A stretch of DNA of 64,000 nt from Conchocele bisecta (Eukaryota > Mollusca > Bivalvia > Lucinida > Thyasiridae). Below the pieces are notes generated by a model. It saw only the letters and a program-made list of their open reading frames with translations, was not told where the DNA came from and did not search any database. Made by a program: the position numbers and the translations under genes. Below, in pieces: positions 11,263 to 24,011 of the stretch. The DNA is taken from the NCBI GenBank assembly GCA_029237695.1, contig CM055266.1:111431370-111495369 (forward strand), written 5' to 3'. Position 1 is the stretch's first letter; each line of letters opens with the position of its first letter.

Positions 11263-14176
11263 CAATATGCTAAACACCTTGGGACTATCTTAGTTTTATA
11301 TGTGTGTTGTGTCAACGCTTAATTGCTCGTGCGTGCCTGTTTCTTTAAATAATTCATAGAATGTGTGCAACATGGCGGCCATGTTGGTTTCTGCACATCA
11401 TATTCCTAATAATATTGATTGTTAAACATTTAGTTGTCTATTAAGTATTAAATGCCTTAAGTGTATGAGTATGTGTGCTTTTAAAACCGCTTCCACGACA
11501 TGATATGCCCCTACATGTAGTAATGTACCATTTCATTGGCGGTCATCTTGTGTATGCAAATTACTAGGCTTAAGCTACTACTTATGGATGTCTATCATGC
11601 GGTAATGTATAGAGGATAAAAGATTAGTCATAGTGGTAACAAAAATCCATGGTGCGCAGAGATGGTACTACAAACACTATGTTATGCCGGTACGCCCAGG
11701 GCCAAGGCGAAGGCCATGGGCGCGATATGGCTGTGGGTACCATCCGAGCGCACCAAATATTTCTGGAGCCAATATGTTTAGACATATATACTGTATATAT
11801 TTCTGCATGATAGACTTTTCAAAGTAGTAGCTTAAGCCCATTAATTTGCATAAACAAGATGGCCACCGGTGAAATAAGCTTCGTTTACCGTCGGATATAT
11901 ATTACATCGTGGAACCAATATTAGAATGGACACTTTGGTGTATTTAATTTACTTAATGGCTAATACATTACCGAATATATAACAATCGAGTTAAGCCTCA
12001 AACGAGCTTGTGGAAATCTAAGATGGCCGCCATGTAATTGGAATATGTAAATAAATTGACAAAGACGGGCCATTGGTGTTCGTACCAAACTCTAGGTCTG
12101 AAGTAATATGGCCACATGTCGTTCAGATACATCATGGCTATCATATACACTTGTTACGTTCCACAAACAAGATGACGGTAATTGTTGACAAAATTACATT
12201 TGCTCTTTAGAGGCATCGTATATGCATACACAAAGGACATTTGCCAGCCAACTTCGGATATTGAATAAATATAATTCAGCCAACTGCTTACCAGGCAATT
12301 TCATGATATCTACATGTTCAGTAAATCCAAGATGGCCGCTATTTTATACCAATCGTGTTGATTATGCGGATCAATTGGCACACACTACCTGTCATGATCA
12401 GTTTCGGTACCAAGCAACATAGTCAGGCTCACGAGATTATTTAAATATACATGAGAAATAATGGCGACCAGTGTTACTCTACTAACAGCAATTGCATCAT
12501 GTTGTGTCAGTAATATGGAAGGGAAATAATAACAATGTCTGACACATACGAGCTGACACATTGCAAACAAATTACTTTAAATTTAAAAGGAATACATAAT
12601 TTGTATAAAACAAATATGACCGTTATTTTACAGACATATACTCAAGTGTGTACATGTACATTCATTGGCATACTTATCATATCAATAATGTTCCATTCCA
12701 AACGTAAATGTTGCAATACTTTTTAGACCGCTATGTCCTAATTATATATACTGGAAGTATTAATTGTATATATATTAAATTACCGTCCCCACTTCTTGAA
12801 AATAAATGTACATGTATATGATATTAGTCAATAATTATAACTTGTGTACATTCAGCAAGGTCGGAATTTTCATACACAATTTGTAAATCGTGTTGATCTG
12901 TAGAACACATCTACTGTTTGTGTTGGTAATATATGTCTGCACAAAACACGATAACGATTTACGTAGTGTATTGTTTAATATTTAAAATATGTGCACAGCA
13001 GATGTGTTTTCACCAGTACGTTATATACGTAAATATGTGTAGACGTGTGATTTGTCATTATGGAGGCCGACCCACAAATTCGAGTATTAATGTTTTGCCG
13101 AAAATACAGTGTATTACAAATCTCATTAAATAAGTATGTGCTATATATGCATGCACAGTGGCCTGGTTGTTTAACGCGTTTATGCAATAGTGTTAATACT
13201 CTGTATTTATTATCAGTAGTTAAATTACCACATTTCCATCATCGTTGTCGTCGTGTGCGTCGTCGTCTGCGTACACTCATACCGCCATTAACATGACCTT
13301 GACCTTTTGTACTTTCACATTTTTGCGGAAACACTTAGCCATGTTTTTTGCGTCAATAAGTTTGTACAAGTTTCTTCATCAACATAAATAGTACTTGATG
13401 GATTACTTCAATATTTAGCTACTTGATAAATGTAATCATTTGGAACACACTCATGCCGCAATTAACATGATCGTGACCTTTTTGACATTCACAATGCTGC
13501 AGAAACATTTTTAAGTCAAAAAGTGTGTACCAGTTTCTGCTTTCGTCATACACCTTTAATATTACTTGATACAAGACAGTGGCGAGAAATATAAACAGGA
13601 CACAACCGTATACACAATAGGTGTGCAAATACGAGCAAATACGAACATATTACATAAGTGTACTAGCTTCCGGTATAGTCGCAGGTTCGGCTTACTCGCG
13701 GCAAACACTATTTCCGGCATAAATAAGTAACCGCGCCACCAACCGGTTGTCTACATATGCAAATGTGTTACTAGTCAGTTCAATTTCCACCAAATCCAGA
13801 AAAGAAATCTAAAATGCGATGATTTCTGGGAATTTCTGTACGATAAAAGTACATCACAAGGAAATGAACGTAAACACAATTTGCCGATTTACCCCACCCT
13901 AAAAAAGTGACACTCTTGTTGAAATTACTAATGATTTTATAAAGTTTGATATTTTCTGTCAGCGTCTACATCGCAAAATATCGCATTACGTTGTTATTAT
14001 CATGTGACAAATTCAATAAGCTACACAATTATTGCAAGTTCGTAATTAATACATAGTTTTACTAATGTTTTCATCTCAAACAATCTGTCATGTTGGTGTA
14101 TACTCATGATAATGTTTATATTTCCTTCGATATTCTAGGTAGCACAGAACAAATAATGTCCACGGGTCAAACCCAC
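11263..14176. other. AT-rich DNA with repeated CAAGATGGCCGCC motifs and GACCTTGACC repeat
   Basis: No gene is supported. YY1-like motifs lie near 11371, 11537, 11854, 12019, 12168 and 12329, spaced roughly 110-320 bp. A repeat of about 175 bp occurs twice (13274-13440 and 13450-13590) with CATGACCTTGACCTTTTG. It is related to the tandem core at 36.6-37.5 kb and is preceded by a CGTCGTCG-rich head. Confidence 0.5.
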
Positions 14177-15735
14177 ATATGACAATACCAACTTCCGCCC
14201 AGCATTTGATGCGACATTGTCAGGAATGTCAGTGTATAGGGCTGCACGGGTGTATGGTGTGCCAAACACCACTTTACGTGATAGAACACGACTGAATGTG
14301 TCAGCATATGCTGTAGAAGGGCCAGAACGGATCTTCACAGCGGAAGAAGAAAAGGAGCTTATGGAAAATTTCAAGTATATGGGCGATATTGGTTACGGGT
14401 ACAGTAAAATAAATATCCAGTATATGACAGGCGACTTCTGCAAATCCATAGGAAGGAAAAGGCGGGCGAGAAAAAGAGTACCCACTGGTTTTATGCCTTC
14501 ATGAAGAGATGGCATGATTTGAAGCTTGCAAAGCCCCAAAAACTGCAAATAGCGAAGAGTACATCAGCCAAAATCATGACAAACAATTTCAGAGAACATG
14601 GAGCGGTCTTGAGATCGCACAACCTGCTGGAGTCCCTCGAACGGATATATAATGTCGCTGAGACTGGTATCAGCACCGACCACACACCTCCCAAAATAAT
14701 TTATGCGAAGGAAACAATCCCACAAGCTATTACATCAGCCAGATCATCAAATGTTGCAATCATTGCTGGGGTGACCGCCATTGGAAACAACATTCTGCCA
14801 TGTTACGTTTTCCTGGCAAGAGATGGACGGTCGAGCTTATGATGGAAGCGCTATCCGGATCAGCTATTAGGATGTCTGAGGGCGGGTGGACTAACACAGG
14901 ATCTTTTTTAGACGTATGTTACGGAACACCTTAGTTCAAACAATATGTATTTCAGATTAAATACATGTATACGTCAACATACATGGGCAGAAATTATGAA
15001 TAAGGATTAGAAGACAAGCTCAATGTTAGCTTATGCTAATTCTTCTTCTTGCCAGCCATGCACACATTGAAAAGGAAGACACAGACAAGACAGACCAGCC
15101 ACACTAATCCTGTATGACGGTTACAAGTCGCATCTATCGTTGACTGAAGACCATGCGACCCAATTCTATCAGACCAAAGAAGTAATCAACCCTATGTCAG
15201 TGAATGACAATCCAGCAAAGGCACCAGCTATCAACATCAATGAAAAGTCAACCAACTCATCTGATATAACAAAGACACACCAACGTAAAGACCTCCTTGA
15301 TGCCAATACAAGTGTTACTGTTGTCCAAAGACACAAGAAGCGGTTCATTCCACCATATGCTATATCTGGAAACCTGATGACAATATTGACACTCTCACTG
15401 TACAGGCAAAGCAGTGGAAAGCCGACACAACCCCAAATACTACAGCAAAAGAGAGACAAAGCATACCAAAGTCAAGTACATCGGGAACAACAGCAAAGAA
15501 GAACAAGACAGCCACTCTGGGTGCAGACGCTTCCGACATGGGCTCAAGCGATGATGAAGAAGTTTGCTATGTTTGCCACCGATATCAGCCAGAGGAGCTG
15601 CGCACCTGCCATCAGCTTATATTTGTGAAATGGGCTAAATGTGACATCTGTGGATACTGGACCCTTCTGCAGTTGTGCACACAAGTGAGAGAAATCAGGA
15701 GAGGCACGATATTTATTTGTCCCCATAAATAAATA
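14177..15735 (+). pseudogene. Pogo-like (CENP-B/Tigger type) transposase with C-terminal zinc finger, broken
   Basis: Near 14220 the N-terminus carries a psq/HTH-like segment (MSVYRAARVYGVPNTTLRDR). FTAEEEKELMENFKYMGDIGYGY follows at about 14332-14400 and KRWHDLKLAKPQKL at 14504. The catalytic region starts with ERIYNVAETGIST; pogo-type relatives have D where A stands here. AIIAGVTAIGN comes next. A frameshift lies near 14806-14812. A large deletion or scrambled stretch spans about 14930-15090, after which LYDGYKSHLSL supplies the second catalytic D. The tail ends in a PHD/zinc-ribbon-like block (CYVCHRYQPEEL ... CDICGYW ... CTQVREIRRGTIFICPHK), a C-terminus I recall in this invertebrate pogo lineage. 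Function would have been cut-and-paste transposition; this copy is dead. Confidence 0.8.
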
Positions 15736-17723
15736 CCATTTTAAGTTTTAAGTCAAAGTTTATTGTTAACATTACCAATATAGACCATTCAGGGGTGTAA
15801 CTGATTTAAATTATGTTCGGGATAACGTGATATTGATGTGTTTGCAGGTCATGCATAATTATCTCATTTGCGAATAACGTTTGTTAGTTATGTTGGCTGA
15901 ACGGAATTTTAGCTTAAAACGGGTTTTAAAGTTATATTCTACTCATCATTCGCATTGGTTCGTGTTATAGATCAGTGTATATATTCCATAAATAAGTAAT
16001 GTAACTATGTATTGACATTCACTGGCACGAGTGGTACGGAAATTGCCGAGTTTATGCACATTTCCCGCCCTTTTTGTATAATAAAGGCTATGTTTACTTA
16101 TGTTTTGTGAAGATCTGAAGGTCTTCCCGAGTGATTGTATAGTTTTCCAGTATATATCAACACCTTGCAAACACGTCTAACCATGTTTCTTTGTTGTGAA
16201 TCGTAGCTTAGCGTTGCGCAAAACCTTCAAAGTGTATAGGTAATTCCAGGGATAACGTGCTTCAGTTATGATTTTGGCGCCACGTTTTATCGACGCTTGC
16301 TGCAAGATAACTGTGTAGGGCTTGTCCCGATAAGACAGTTAGTCATGCTTTCCTGCTCTCTGATCGTGGGTTGCGGTTCTAAATATTATTATGGTCAGAT
16401 GGTGATCAGATATGCCCCGTCGTTTTGCCACCAGTCTGCATGGTCTACACTGCAATGATAATATATATGGGCCGCGCTCTGTGAAAGCCTTAATGACAAA
16501 ATATTCAATTTGTACTTTTTTACATTTTTTGATGCGGACACCTTTCAAAACAAAGATGCTGAGAAGAAAATGCAAATATGTTTCATAGTTTTTGTTTTAT
16601 CTCACTTTTTGTAGCACCATGTGAATCACGCAAGGTAAAAAAGTAACGTCATCGAGAAAATGACGTTATTAAAACGCTGACGTTTGTACAATGCAAAACA
16701 ACAGCCTACAGTAGAAATGCGTGTTCATAGACTTATTGACTGTGCTTGCTGTAAACTGTATTTGCTGATAAGTTACACTAAATGTATCTACAAGTGTTAG
16801 TATATATACTATCAAACATTGAACAGAATAAAACTATGATATGTAAATGTAGTGAACAAATCAAACACACCACTATCGATTTAAATCTATAATTAGCCGA
16901 CCTGTGACTTCGTAATTTGCTACTATCGCCAACTATCACAGATTATGCATATACATGTACCGTCAGAAAGATACATTGTAATTATTTGAGAATTTAGTTC
17001 AGAATCTAATCCACGTTGCGATGTGATATACATAATATAATTGTAACAAAATGTTCCGAAAAAAATACCGGTAGGAAGCATAATAGTACTGGTATGTGTG
17101 TATATGTATGTCCTCTCGTCGGGAATAATTAATTTGAAAACGAAATTGGCAATTTAATTGTGTTGTATTTCAGAAAAAGTACATTCAAAGCCTTTGTAAA
17201 CAAAGAAATGAGTGGCCAACCAAACCATGCTAAAAAGCACCGTGGCGTACGTACATGTATTTTGAATTAATGTCTGCAAACTAATATTATAATCCAGTCA
17301 GTGATTTACACACTAAATATTGTGTAAATTGCTGTGCATCTGCGCAGTCTGATCAGGGTCTACAATGATTGCAAAAATACTAGTAAAATATATGCTATAC
17401 ATTCACATAACCATATTTACAAGTGGTCAATTAAAATAATATTTAAAGTTACATGCCCACGCAGTAGGCACAAAATGTTATTTATAGGAATTAAATAAGT
17501 GTATAATTATGTCACTATTCCACCAGTTCTAAAAGTTACGAGTGCCCGCTATACAAATATAATCATATATTAATTATCAATTTACTGTTAGCGACTCGCG
17601 GCGGTAACAGTGTATTTTGATAATGTGCGGGGACGACGACTTTCACATCACGGCTTGCGGTGCGCATGTGCAGCATACTACGCGCGCCAGTAGGCTTCCA
17701 AATATGTAAACAAGAATATCAAC
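15736..17723. other. AT-rich non-coding DNA
   Basis: No gene is supported. A short inverted pair AACGTCAT / ATGACGTT lies at 16646-16670. A segment containing GGGCCGCGCTCTGTGAAA near 16470 recurs inverted near 28070. The last 150 bp are CpG-richer (GCGACTCGCGGCGG, CTACGCGCGCC) and precede the coding-like fragment at 17724. Confidence 0.5.
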
Positions 17724-17940
17724 ATGTCGAAACGTCCAGGACGGAAATTGTATGAAACGGCGTTGGCCAAAAAAAGGCGAAATGTCTGAGGGACAGGCAG
17801 TACAGAGAGAGAGAGAGAGAGTGGTTAATATTGGCGACCAGATCACCAAATGGAAAGTTACGTGGAAATTTAGATTTGGACTCGGAACAGAGATTGTTTT
17901 TCTCAACTTTCGATACTTCACTGCGCATGTCAAATATGTG
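17724..17940 (+). pseudogene. Coding-like remnant with basic N-terminus
   Basis: An ATG at 17724 opens a basic, nuclear-type sequence (MSKRPGRKLYE ... KKRRNV) that stops at a TGA after 21 codons. In a second frame the text continues with a GA microsatellite (RERERV) and VNIGDQITKW. A third frame gives LRGNLDLDSEQRLFF. Together they resemble the first exon of repeated invertebrate proteins with a segment like VYIGEQxxRWxxLKxxL, which I know only as uncharacterised. The opposite-strand ORF (17643-18047) is probably a shadow. Frameshifts near 17788 and 17850 would make it a pseudogene. Confidence 0.35.
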
Positions 17941-18290
17941 ATATGATTGACCGTGTCACGTGACGCGTGTTGGTAAAAATAGCACGAGGTCGGAAAATAC
18001 CCTTTCTGGTCGCGGCATATAAAATGCGATTTAACACCAATTAACACGCGCCGTAATTAAAAATAACTCGTTAGTGGGTAGACAAATTGCTCATATAAGG
18101 CATGACAGAAAATGAAAAGTAGTAGTACAGTGTAACCTGCTGCGTGGGCATGTACCTTTAACAGTCATCAAACGGCAATCGTACGGCTGATGCAATGTGA
18201 TATTTTTGAAAGTCGCTAAAAATTACGTGACATTAGAAGATACATGCAAGTGGTTGCAGATACAGATACAAATCAGTGGACTACGTCCCT
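17941..18290. other. Non-coding spacer
   Basis: Nothing recognisable. Two CACGTGAC-type E-box strings occur near 17955. Confidence 0.4.
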
Positions 18291-18497
18291 GGGGCCCGTT
18301 TCACTAAACTTCGTACGACTAAAATGTTCATGTCCACATTAACATTTTCTTGTAAACAATTATTGGATTTACATTTATTGAGCAGCTTATGCAGCTTATG
18401 CTCAATAAATGTAAGTCCATCAATTGAAATTTCAAGACGATCCTAGATTTGTACTTACGAACATATTAGTCGTACAAAGTTTAGTGAAACGGGTCCC
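18291..18497. mobile_element. Palindromic MITE with CCCGTTTCACTAAACTTCG ends
   Basis: Imperfect reverse-complement arms of about 90 bp begin CCCGTTTCACTAAACTTCG and end in the complement (AGTTTAGTGAAACGGG). Central repeats of AGCAGCTTATG and CAATAAATGTAA form the fold-back loop. A second copy is split by the element at 30872-34253. It is non-coding and its superfamily is unknown. Confidence 0.8.
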
Positions 18498-20646
18498 TGG
18501 TGGCTACAATTATGTTCGCAGTAAATTGATGCAGTTGTCCTTCAACAATGAAACATGCCCTTTTGTACGATAATAAAACTATTCTCAGTCAAATGCAGAA
18601 TATATCATAGTTGTACATGCATTTTAGTATTATAATGCATAAATTTGACTTTCGTAGGTAGCGTAAAACATATTATTCCTATTGATGTATAACTGGGATC
18701 AAGTGAACATGTTCTCAGCCAAAAAAAGCGTTAAAGCTATTTGATTGTATCTGACATATGCACTGATCACAAGTTATCAGTAAACATAGCTTAAGTTCGA
18801 CTCGTATGTTCTAAAAGGCCGGCACTGGTTTATATTCAATATCATTATACACTAGTGTAATAAATGTGCAAATCAGACGGGTACAATCAAACACGTTAGG
18901 TAACCAGTATATGCTTAGTATGATGATGTGCTCCTGCAATAAAGCAAATCTAACATTTATGTTGATGTAATATTATATTTATTAAAGCTCCGTTACTGAT
19001 TTATAAAGAAACTCTTATAGCCTCTTATGACATCAGTCAACTCGTTAATAAATATCATAGTAAATAATCACGCAAGTAAGATCCTCTATATATATATATA
19101 TACATGTATCACTGTTTTTGAGACCGGATGAAGTGTAGGTTTGTAACACTTTTCTGTTACTTACTGAACGCCCCTCAATTGTATCCCTAGTTTTGTCCGC
19201 GTGCTAAACTATATGTAAACATAAATATACTGTAGACTACGTGTGGGAGATTCACCAGGCAGGTAAGATTTTATTTAAAGTATTTCAACAATGTTTTACA
19301 TTATAGTTTAGACATTTCTGTCGCCCGTCTGTATATATATATTTGTTTATACATCTGTCCATGGCATTGACACGAGTTGTGATTACATATGTGTCACTGG
19401 CACGGAGAAGGACCTTGCAGCATTTGTAAGGCGAATATGTGTACCTTTATCATCATTCATCATCCAAATTAGCGTTTTATGTTCTACATGTAATCATTCC
19501 GCTGATCGCAAAACATCAACAACTGATACATGGGTGACATGTAGCAAATATAGGACATGGTATTGATATAATGGCGACCAACACATGCAATGATGAAACT
19601 GCGCAGACTGATCAGGGCTACGCTAGCCATCGTAAGACCGGTTTCCTTAGCCGATGTTCATTGTGTCAAGCTATCACTACACACAATGACCATAGACACA
19701 CAACGTTTGTGGTTTGACGTGAAGTACGACTTTTTCGTGCCCATGTTTGCATATAGATGCAAACTTTTCTTTTGTCTACAGAAGTGTTCAAATTGCTTAC
19801 CAACCTCTGACAAACAATAGGGTCGATGTGTAATGTAAGTTATTGCACGGATGCGGCGAAATAATTTGATCTCAGCAGTGCGGTAACCTGGTGAGATCAC
19901 TGTCTGGACCTGTCTGGCCCACTTCCCCCCCCCCCCCCCCCCCCCGTGTGATAATTCACGGAGATTCACTGTCTAGCGTGTGATATATGCTTGCGATTAA
20001 CGCCTATTCTACATGTCAGGATAACATGCGCATTCGCAAATCGCAGTAATCCACTAATATACGATCCACAGTCTGTATGTGTGACCAGTGTAGATGCTGT
20101 TCCGCCTTAATGTTTACCGCTAACCCGAATTTTCTGTTTGTGCAAAACATTCGGGTTAGTTTACCACCTACCAATAATGACTATTATTTCCGTCATGTTT
20201 AAAAATAAATATGAGTACATTTATTCTGTTCTTTTTTAATCGAAATCAGAAAACAATGACTGGTCGATGCCGAGTTCAGCTGTGTTCAGCCTCGCCACAC
20301 GACACAATACGAATTTGGAGAATGCGGTCAGAAAAATGTATAAGCCCGCGCCCAGATGGCTCTACACCGAATACTGTAGACACTGATCAGACTGTGCATA
20401 TGTGCAGGCCGGGTTGGTTAAGCAGTGACTGCAAGCGGAGTAATACGGTTATGTCATGTCGTGAACCAGCACGTGACCGCAAGACATTGAGTGCAAGTCT
20501 ACGGAACGCTGAATGACAGCGGGGTAACCAAGGGGAGTGCATGAAAATAAATTTTGAAGTTATTGTATTTGTATCAAACTTATAACAAAGTCTACACAAT
20601 ATATCATATTTATCTCAGGTTTCCGCCGTATCCGTGCAATACATTA
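18498..20646. other. Non-coding DNA with microsatellites and TGATCAG motif repeat
   Basis: No gene is supported. Simple tracts are (TA)n near 19090 and a C run of about 21 near 19925. GACTGATCAGGGCTAC at 19607 and CACTGATCAGACTGTG at 20382 belong to the dispersed TGATCAG repeat also seen at 17350, 25340, 29335 and 35.9-36.4 kb. Confidence 0.5.
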
Positions 20647-20791
20647 GTTAGATAATGTCTTCTCGTTGAATATTGTTAGTTAACAGCGCGTGGGGGGATT
20701 TTAGGCGGCTGAAATACGTCTCGCCTAGCGACTCTAAATTTCCCCCATGCATTGTTAACTAACCATATTCGACTCGAATACATTATCTAAC
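20647..20791. mobile_element. Harbinger-like MITE, 145 bp, TTA duplication
   Basis: Terminal inverted repeats GTTAGATAATG ... CATTATCTAAC are flanked on both sides by TTA (20644-20646, 20792-20794). The arms stay complementary for about 60 bp (GTTAGTTAACA, GGGGGATTT). A three-base TWA target duplication is typical of PIF/Harbinger elements. Confidence 0.75.
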
Positions 20792-20794
20792 TTA

Positions 20795-21520
20795 TACTTA
20801 AGGCCGTTCAAATGAAATTTAGCGTGACTCATCAAAATCGTAATGCAGTCTAATCTATAATAGTGCAGTGGGATAAGGACATGTTTGTGCACTTTTGGAA
20901 ACAAACATGAACCTTTGCACACGGGTAGATATAAATGTAAGCAGCATATACTATGGAACCACTTCGACAGCACACGGTGTACAGCGTGTACGGTTCCGTC
21001 TTAGACGGCCGAAAACACGCGACCCCGCTCTAATCTGAACGGGAGCGTATAGCATAATTAGTAAAGAGCGCACACATGCGCCCCGGGTTCGATCTTCAAG
21101 TTGTAAGTACATGTATATCTGATGGTGGTCGCCAGACAGGATAAGTTTGTTTTCTTTGAGTGGGTTTCAACCCAAATTAAGAAACATGCAGACGCCTCCA
21201 TCTACGCCGACTACAATTGTTCTCACGTTTGTTTGTAAGTGTTATATAAATATATAAATAAAGTTTAAAAGAAATATTAGCATTATGATTACATAATACT
21301 GATTTTGTTATGTGTTATCTAAAAATACCGGTCGTATGGTTATTTAGTTTCAAATGTTATTTCCCAAGTCGTCCATATAATATATGATAAAAATCATAAA
21401 TACAATATGCACATTTGTATAAAAATAATCGACAAAATTACTACGTATTTCCTTGAAGGAAACCAAAGAAAAAAAAGACAATTATCTTAACCACTATGAA
21501 AACAACTGTACAATTCTGCC
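20795..21520. other. Non-coding DNA including a tRNA-like SINE trace
   Basis: Around 21045-21100 the string TAGCATAATTAG followed about 45 bases later by CGGGTTCGATCTTC resembles A and B boxes of a tRNA-derived SINE. Support is weak, with no second copy in the window. Confidence 0.3.
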
Positions 21521-21529
21521 ACGCATATC

Positions 21530-21875
21530 CCAGTGAGCACACGACGTCAGATAGACGTCAGACTGACGTCTGTTTCCGACGTCGGATAGACGTCGGATTA
21601 TGTTCGAAAATGAAAGTTTTTTAGACGGACGTCGGGATCCGACGTCGAATGGACGTCAGAATCCGATGTCGAGACGTACGTCAGAATCCGACGTTGGATA
21701 GACATCTAATTCTGACGTCATTTCAACGTCGGATTCCGACGTCTAAACAACATTCATTTTCAAATATAATCCAACGTCTATCCGACGTCAGAAAACAACC
21801 TTTATCCAACGTCTGGTTCTGGCATCAGTTCAACGTCTGGATCAGACGTCAATTCAATTTCGGGTTTTATCGTCT
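21530..21875. repeat. GACGTC-rich short tandem array
   Basis: More than fifteen GACGTC or one-mismatch sites occur in about 340 bp, in units such as GACGTCGGATTCC and ATAGACGTCGGAT, in both orientations. Smaller blocks lie at 24275-24340 and 27768-27880. The ORF across it is low-complexity and not credible. Confidence 0.8.
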
Positions 21876-22080
21876 AGAAAACTATATTTTGCATTGATTA
21901 CTTGATTTGCAGTTTCACTCTGGATCAACTAAACAATATCCTGGTTTCGTACCTGGTCAGTAATAAACACATATTTTGGCTGGAAAATGTATTTTATTAT
22001 ACTTTCACATATATTTTTGCCATAAATTTATGTTGCCATTCGTTAATCGATGGAATCATATTGCAAGGACTTAATTCACT

Positions 22081-22951
22081 TTAACCCTTATCCTGCTACA
22101 GACGACAATCGTGCGGATGGAAATTGCTGAATATTCGATCATTTCGCGATAAAAACATACCTTGGAATTTCATTAGAATTGTCTCACGAGACAATTCTAA
22201 TGAACTGTCAAGTAATCTTTTCATGGATAACTGGAACTGTGTCCGCGGACACGAATGTCCCCATTGGTGCATCGATGGTCGACCATAAACGTATCGTCCA
22301 CTTCCACCTCGGGTTCCGAGTCCGCGTCGGTTCTACGAATGCGTGAATAGGCATCCTGAAGCGTCGCCGGCGATGTCTTGGGGCGAGCTTGTTTCTGATT
22401 ATTTTTCATCTTAGCATCGTGCTTCATTCGTCGCTTCAGCAGTTCTTCGAGAGGATCCTTATTATAATCCGGTTTACTTTTCACAATTTCTCTCTGCCTG
22501 TCTCTTCAATCGTTTCTTCATCTCGTTCTGCGCTTTACGTATTCCCATGGCCGTACTGTGTTTCAGTGTATCCAAGGATGCCAGCGTGATTTCAACATTC
22601 TTTGTTCGATAAGATTGGCTCGTTGGGAAGATCGATCAGTTTCACTCTCGTCCATTTCTGTGTTGCTCTCGTATGTGTATGTCTTAGATTTGTCATACAT
22701 AAAACAACACAATTATGAAAGCATCCAAAAGGTTGCATATCTTTTAGTATTAGCCCTTTCAACCCCTATGTACAATGATGTATACCTCCATAAAGCCAAC
22801 ATGTGCAAACGATGTATATCCAGATGAGACGGCTCGTCGTCTCATCAAGATCTGCCGCATTTGCCACTATTATTCATGTAGCATTGTCTTTTGTCATAAA
22901 TGGAATAGTGTGAAAAAGACAAGGTAGGATAACCTGGGTTGAAATGGTTAA
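22081..22951. mobile_element. Non-autonomous piggyBac-like element (TTAA-flanked)
   Basis: TTAA occurs at both ends (22081-22084, 22948-22951), followed or preceded by CCCTTATCC and GGGTTGAAATGG. Subterminal hairpins are present on each side: TTGTCTCACGAGACAA (about 22178-22193) and GATGAGACG ... CGTCTCATC (22823-22846). TTAA target sites with CC-starting ends and subterminal palindromes are piggyBac hallmarks. It carries a broken basic/acidic ORF but no recognisable transposase. Confidence 0.55.
22221..22654 (-). pseudogene. Charged coiled-coil-like protein remnant inside the TTAA element
   Basis: Reading from ATG at 22652-22654 gives an acidic N-terminus (MDESETDRSS). A frameshift near 22595 leads to a long basic helix (MKKRLKRQAERNCEK). 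A second shift near 22485 leads to NKDPLEELLKRRMKHDAKMK and a basic/acidic tail ending EVEVDDTF. Charge pattern and heptads suggest a nuclear coiled-coil protein of about 145 residues. I do not recognise the family. Its position between piggyBac-like ends suggests element cargo, or a remnant of an element-encoded ORF. Confidence 0.4.
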
Positions 22952-23587
22952 TAATAATAATACACTAGTACAAGTTAGGCCATCAAAAGTACTTTGGTTC
23001 TCAGATGTCGCCGCGTCTGAATAATCCCTGCGCGTCTAGCATTTTATCGTCATGGAGAATAAAAGTGTACTATAAATTTGCCACATGATCAATAAAAAAC
23101 ACTACCATGGAAGATATGTTAAATCCAATCATGTCTGATAAAAATCCTGTGATTTTTCACATCTAAAGAGTTTATAGTAACTTTATATAACATTTTCCTT
23201 TTGTTTGAGATGTTCGTCTCTGATTTTTTTTAAAGTTACAAAGATGCATATATGCATCCGTCAACTTGAAATAACGAGCATCTCAAACAGAGACGAACAT
23301 CTCAAACACAAACAAATTATATATATTTAAAAAAAGCTGTTCTCCCGCTGCACATTCTGCACACCCCGTGACTGAGAACCAAAGTCCTTAATTTATGGCC
23401 TAATGTATATGTTGTAGACCGCTACCGAATACATGTTCGATGAGCGTTACAGCTTCAAATCCCATTTCCCACGAAACCTGTAAATTCGTTATGTAAATAG
23501 TAACTCATGTAAGAACCTCGATTTATCGATAACATAATGTAATTTCACCAACAAGAAATATGTTTATAAATATCAGCATATCCTTTT
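22952..23587. other. Non-coding spacer
   Basis: No gene. A weak inverted pair (GAGATGTTCGTCTCTG near 23207 and CAGAGACGAACATCTC near 23285) flanks 60 bp and forms a possible hairpin. Confidence 0.5.
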
Positions 23588-24011
23588 TACGGAGCCCCGC
23601 AGGGGACGTACACTTGTTTGTTTTATATTAATTCGTTCCCACGAAATAACAATGCGTTCTCTCAATTTAACAATTCGTTCCCACGAAATAACAATTCATG
23701 GGGAATTGTTATATCGTGGGTACAAATGGTTAATTCGAGGGAACGAATTCCCGTGGATACGAATTGTTATTTTGTTGGCACGAATGGTTAAATTGAGGGA
23801 ACAAATTGTTAATTTGTGGGAACGAATTGCTAAATTGAGGGAACGTTCCCGTGGGAACGAATTATTATTTCGTGGTAACGAATTGTTAAATTGAGGGAAC
23901 AAATTGTTAATTCGTGCGAACGAATTGCTAAATTGAGGGAACGAATTGTTATTTCGTGGGAACAAATTAACCAAAGAAAATATAATTCTACGTCCCCTGG
24001 GGGGCTCCGTA
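23588..24011. mobile_element. TIR-bounded minisatellite element, copy 1
   Basis: The ends are GGAGCCCCGCAGGGGACGTA and its near complement (TACGTCCCCTGGGGGGCTCC). Between them lie about fifteen variants of GGAACGAATTGTTA(A/T)TTCG in mixed orientation. A second element with the same ends and filling lies at 35323-35590. No coding capacity; ORFs here are repeat artefacts. Confidence 0.8.

Noticed and set aside
17643..18047. 134-codon minus-strand ORF
   Set aside because: Low-complexity TLSLSL from the GA microsatellite; opposite strand has better coding character.
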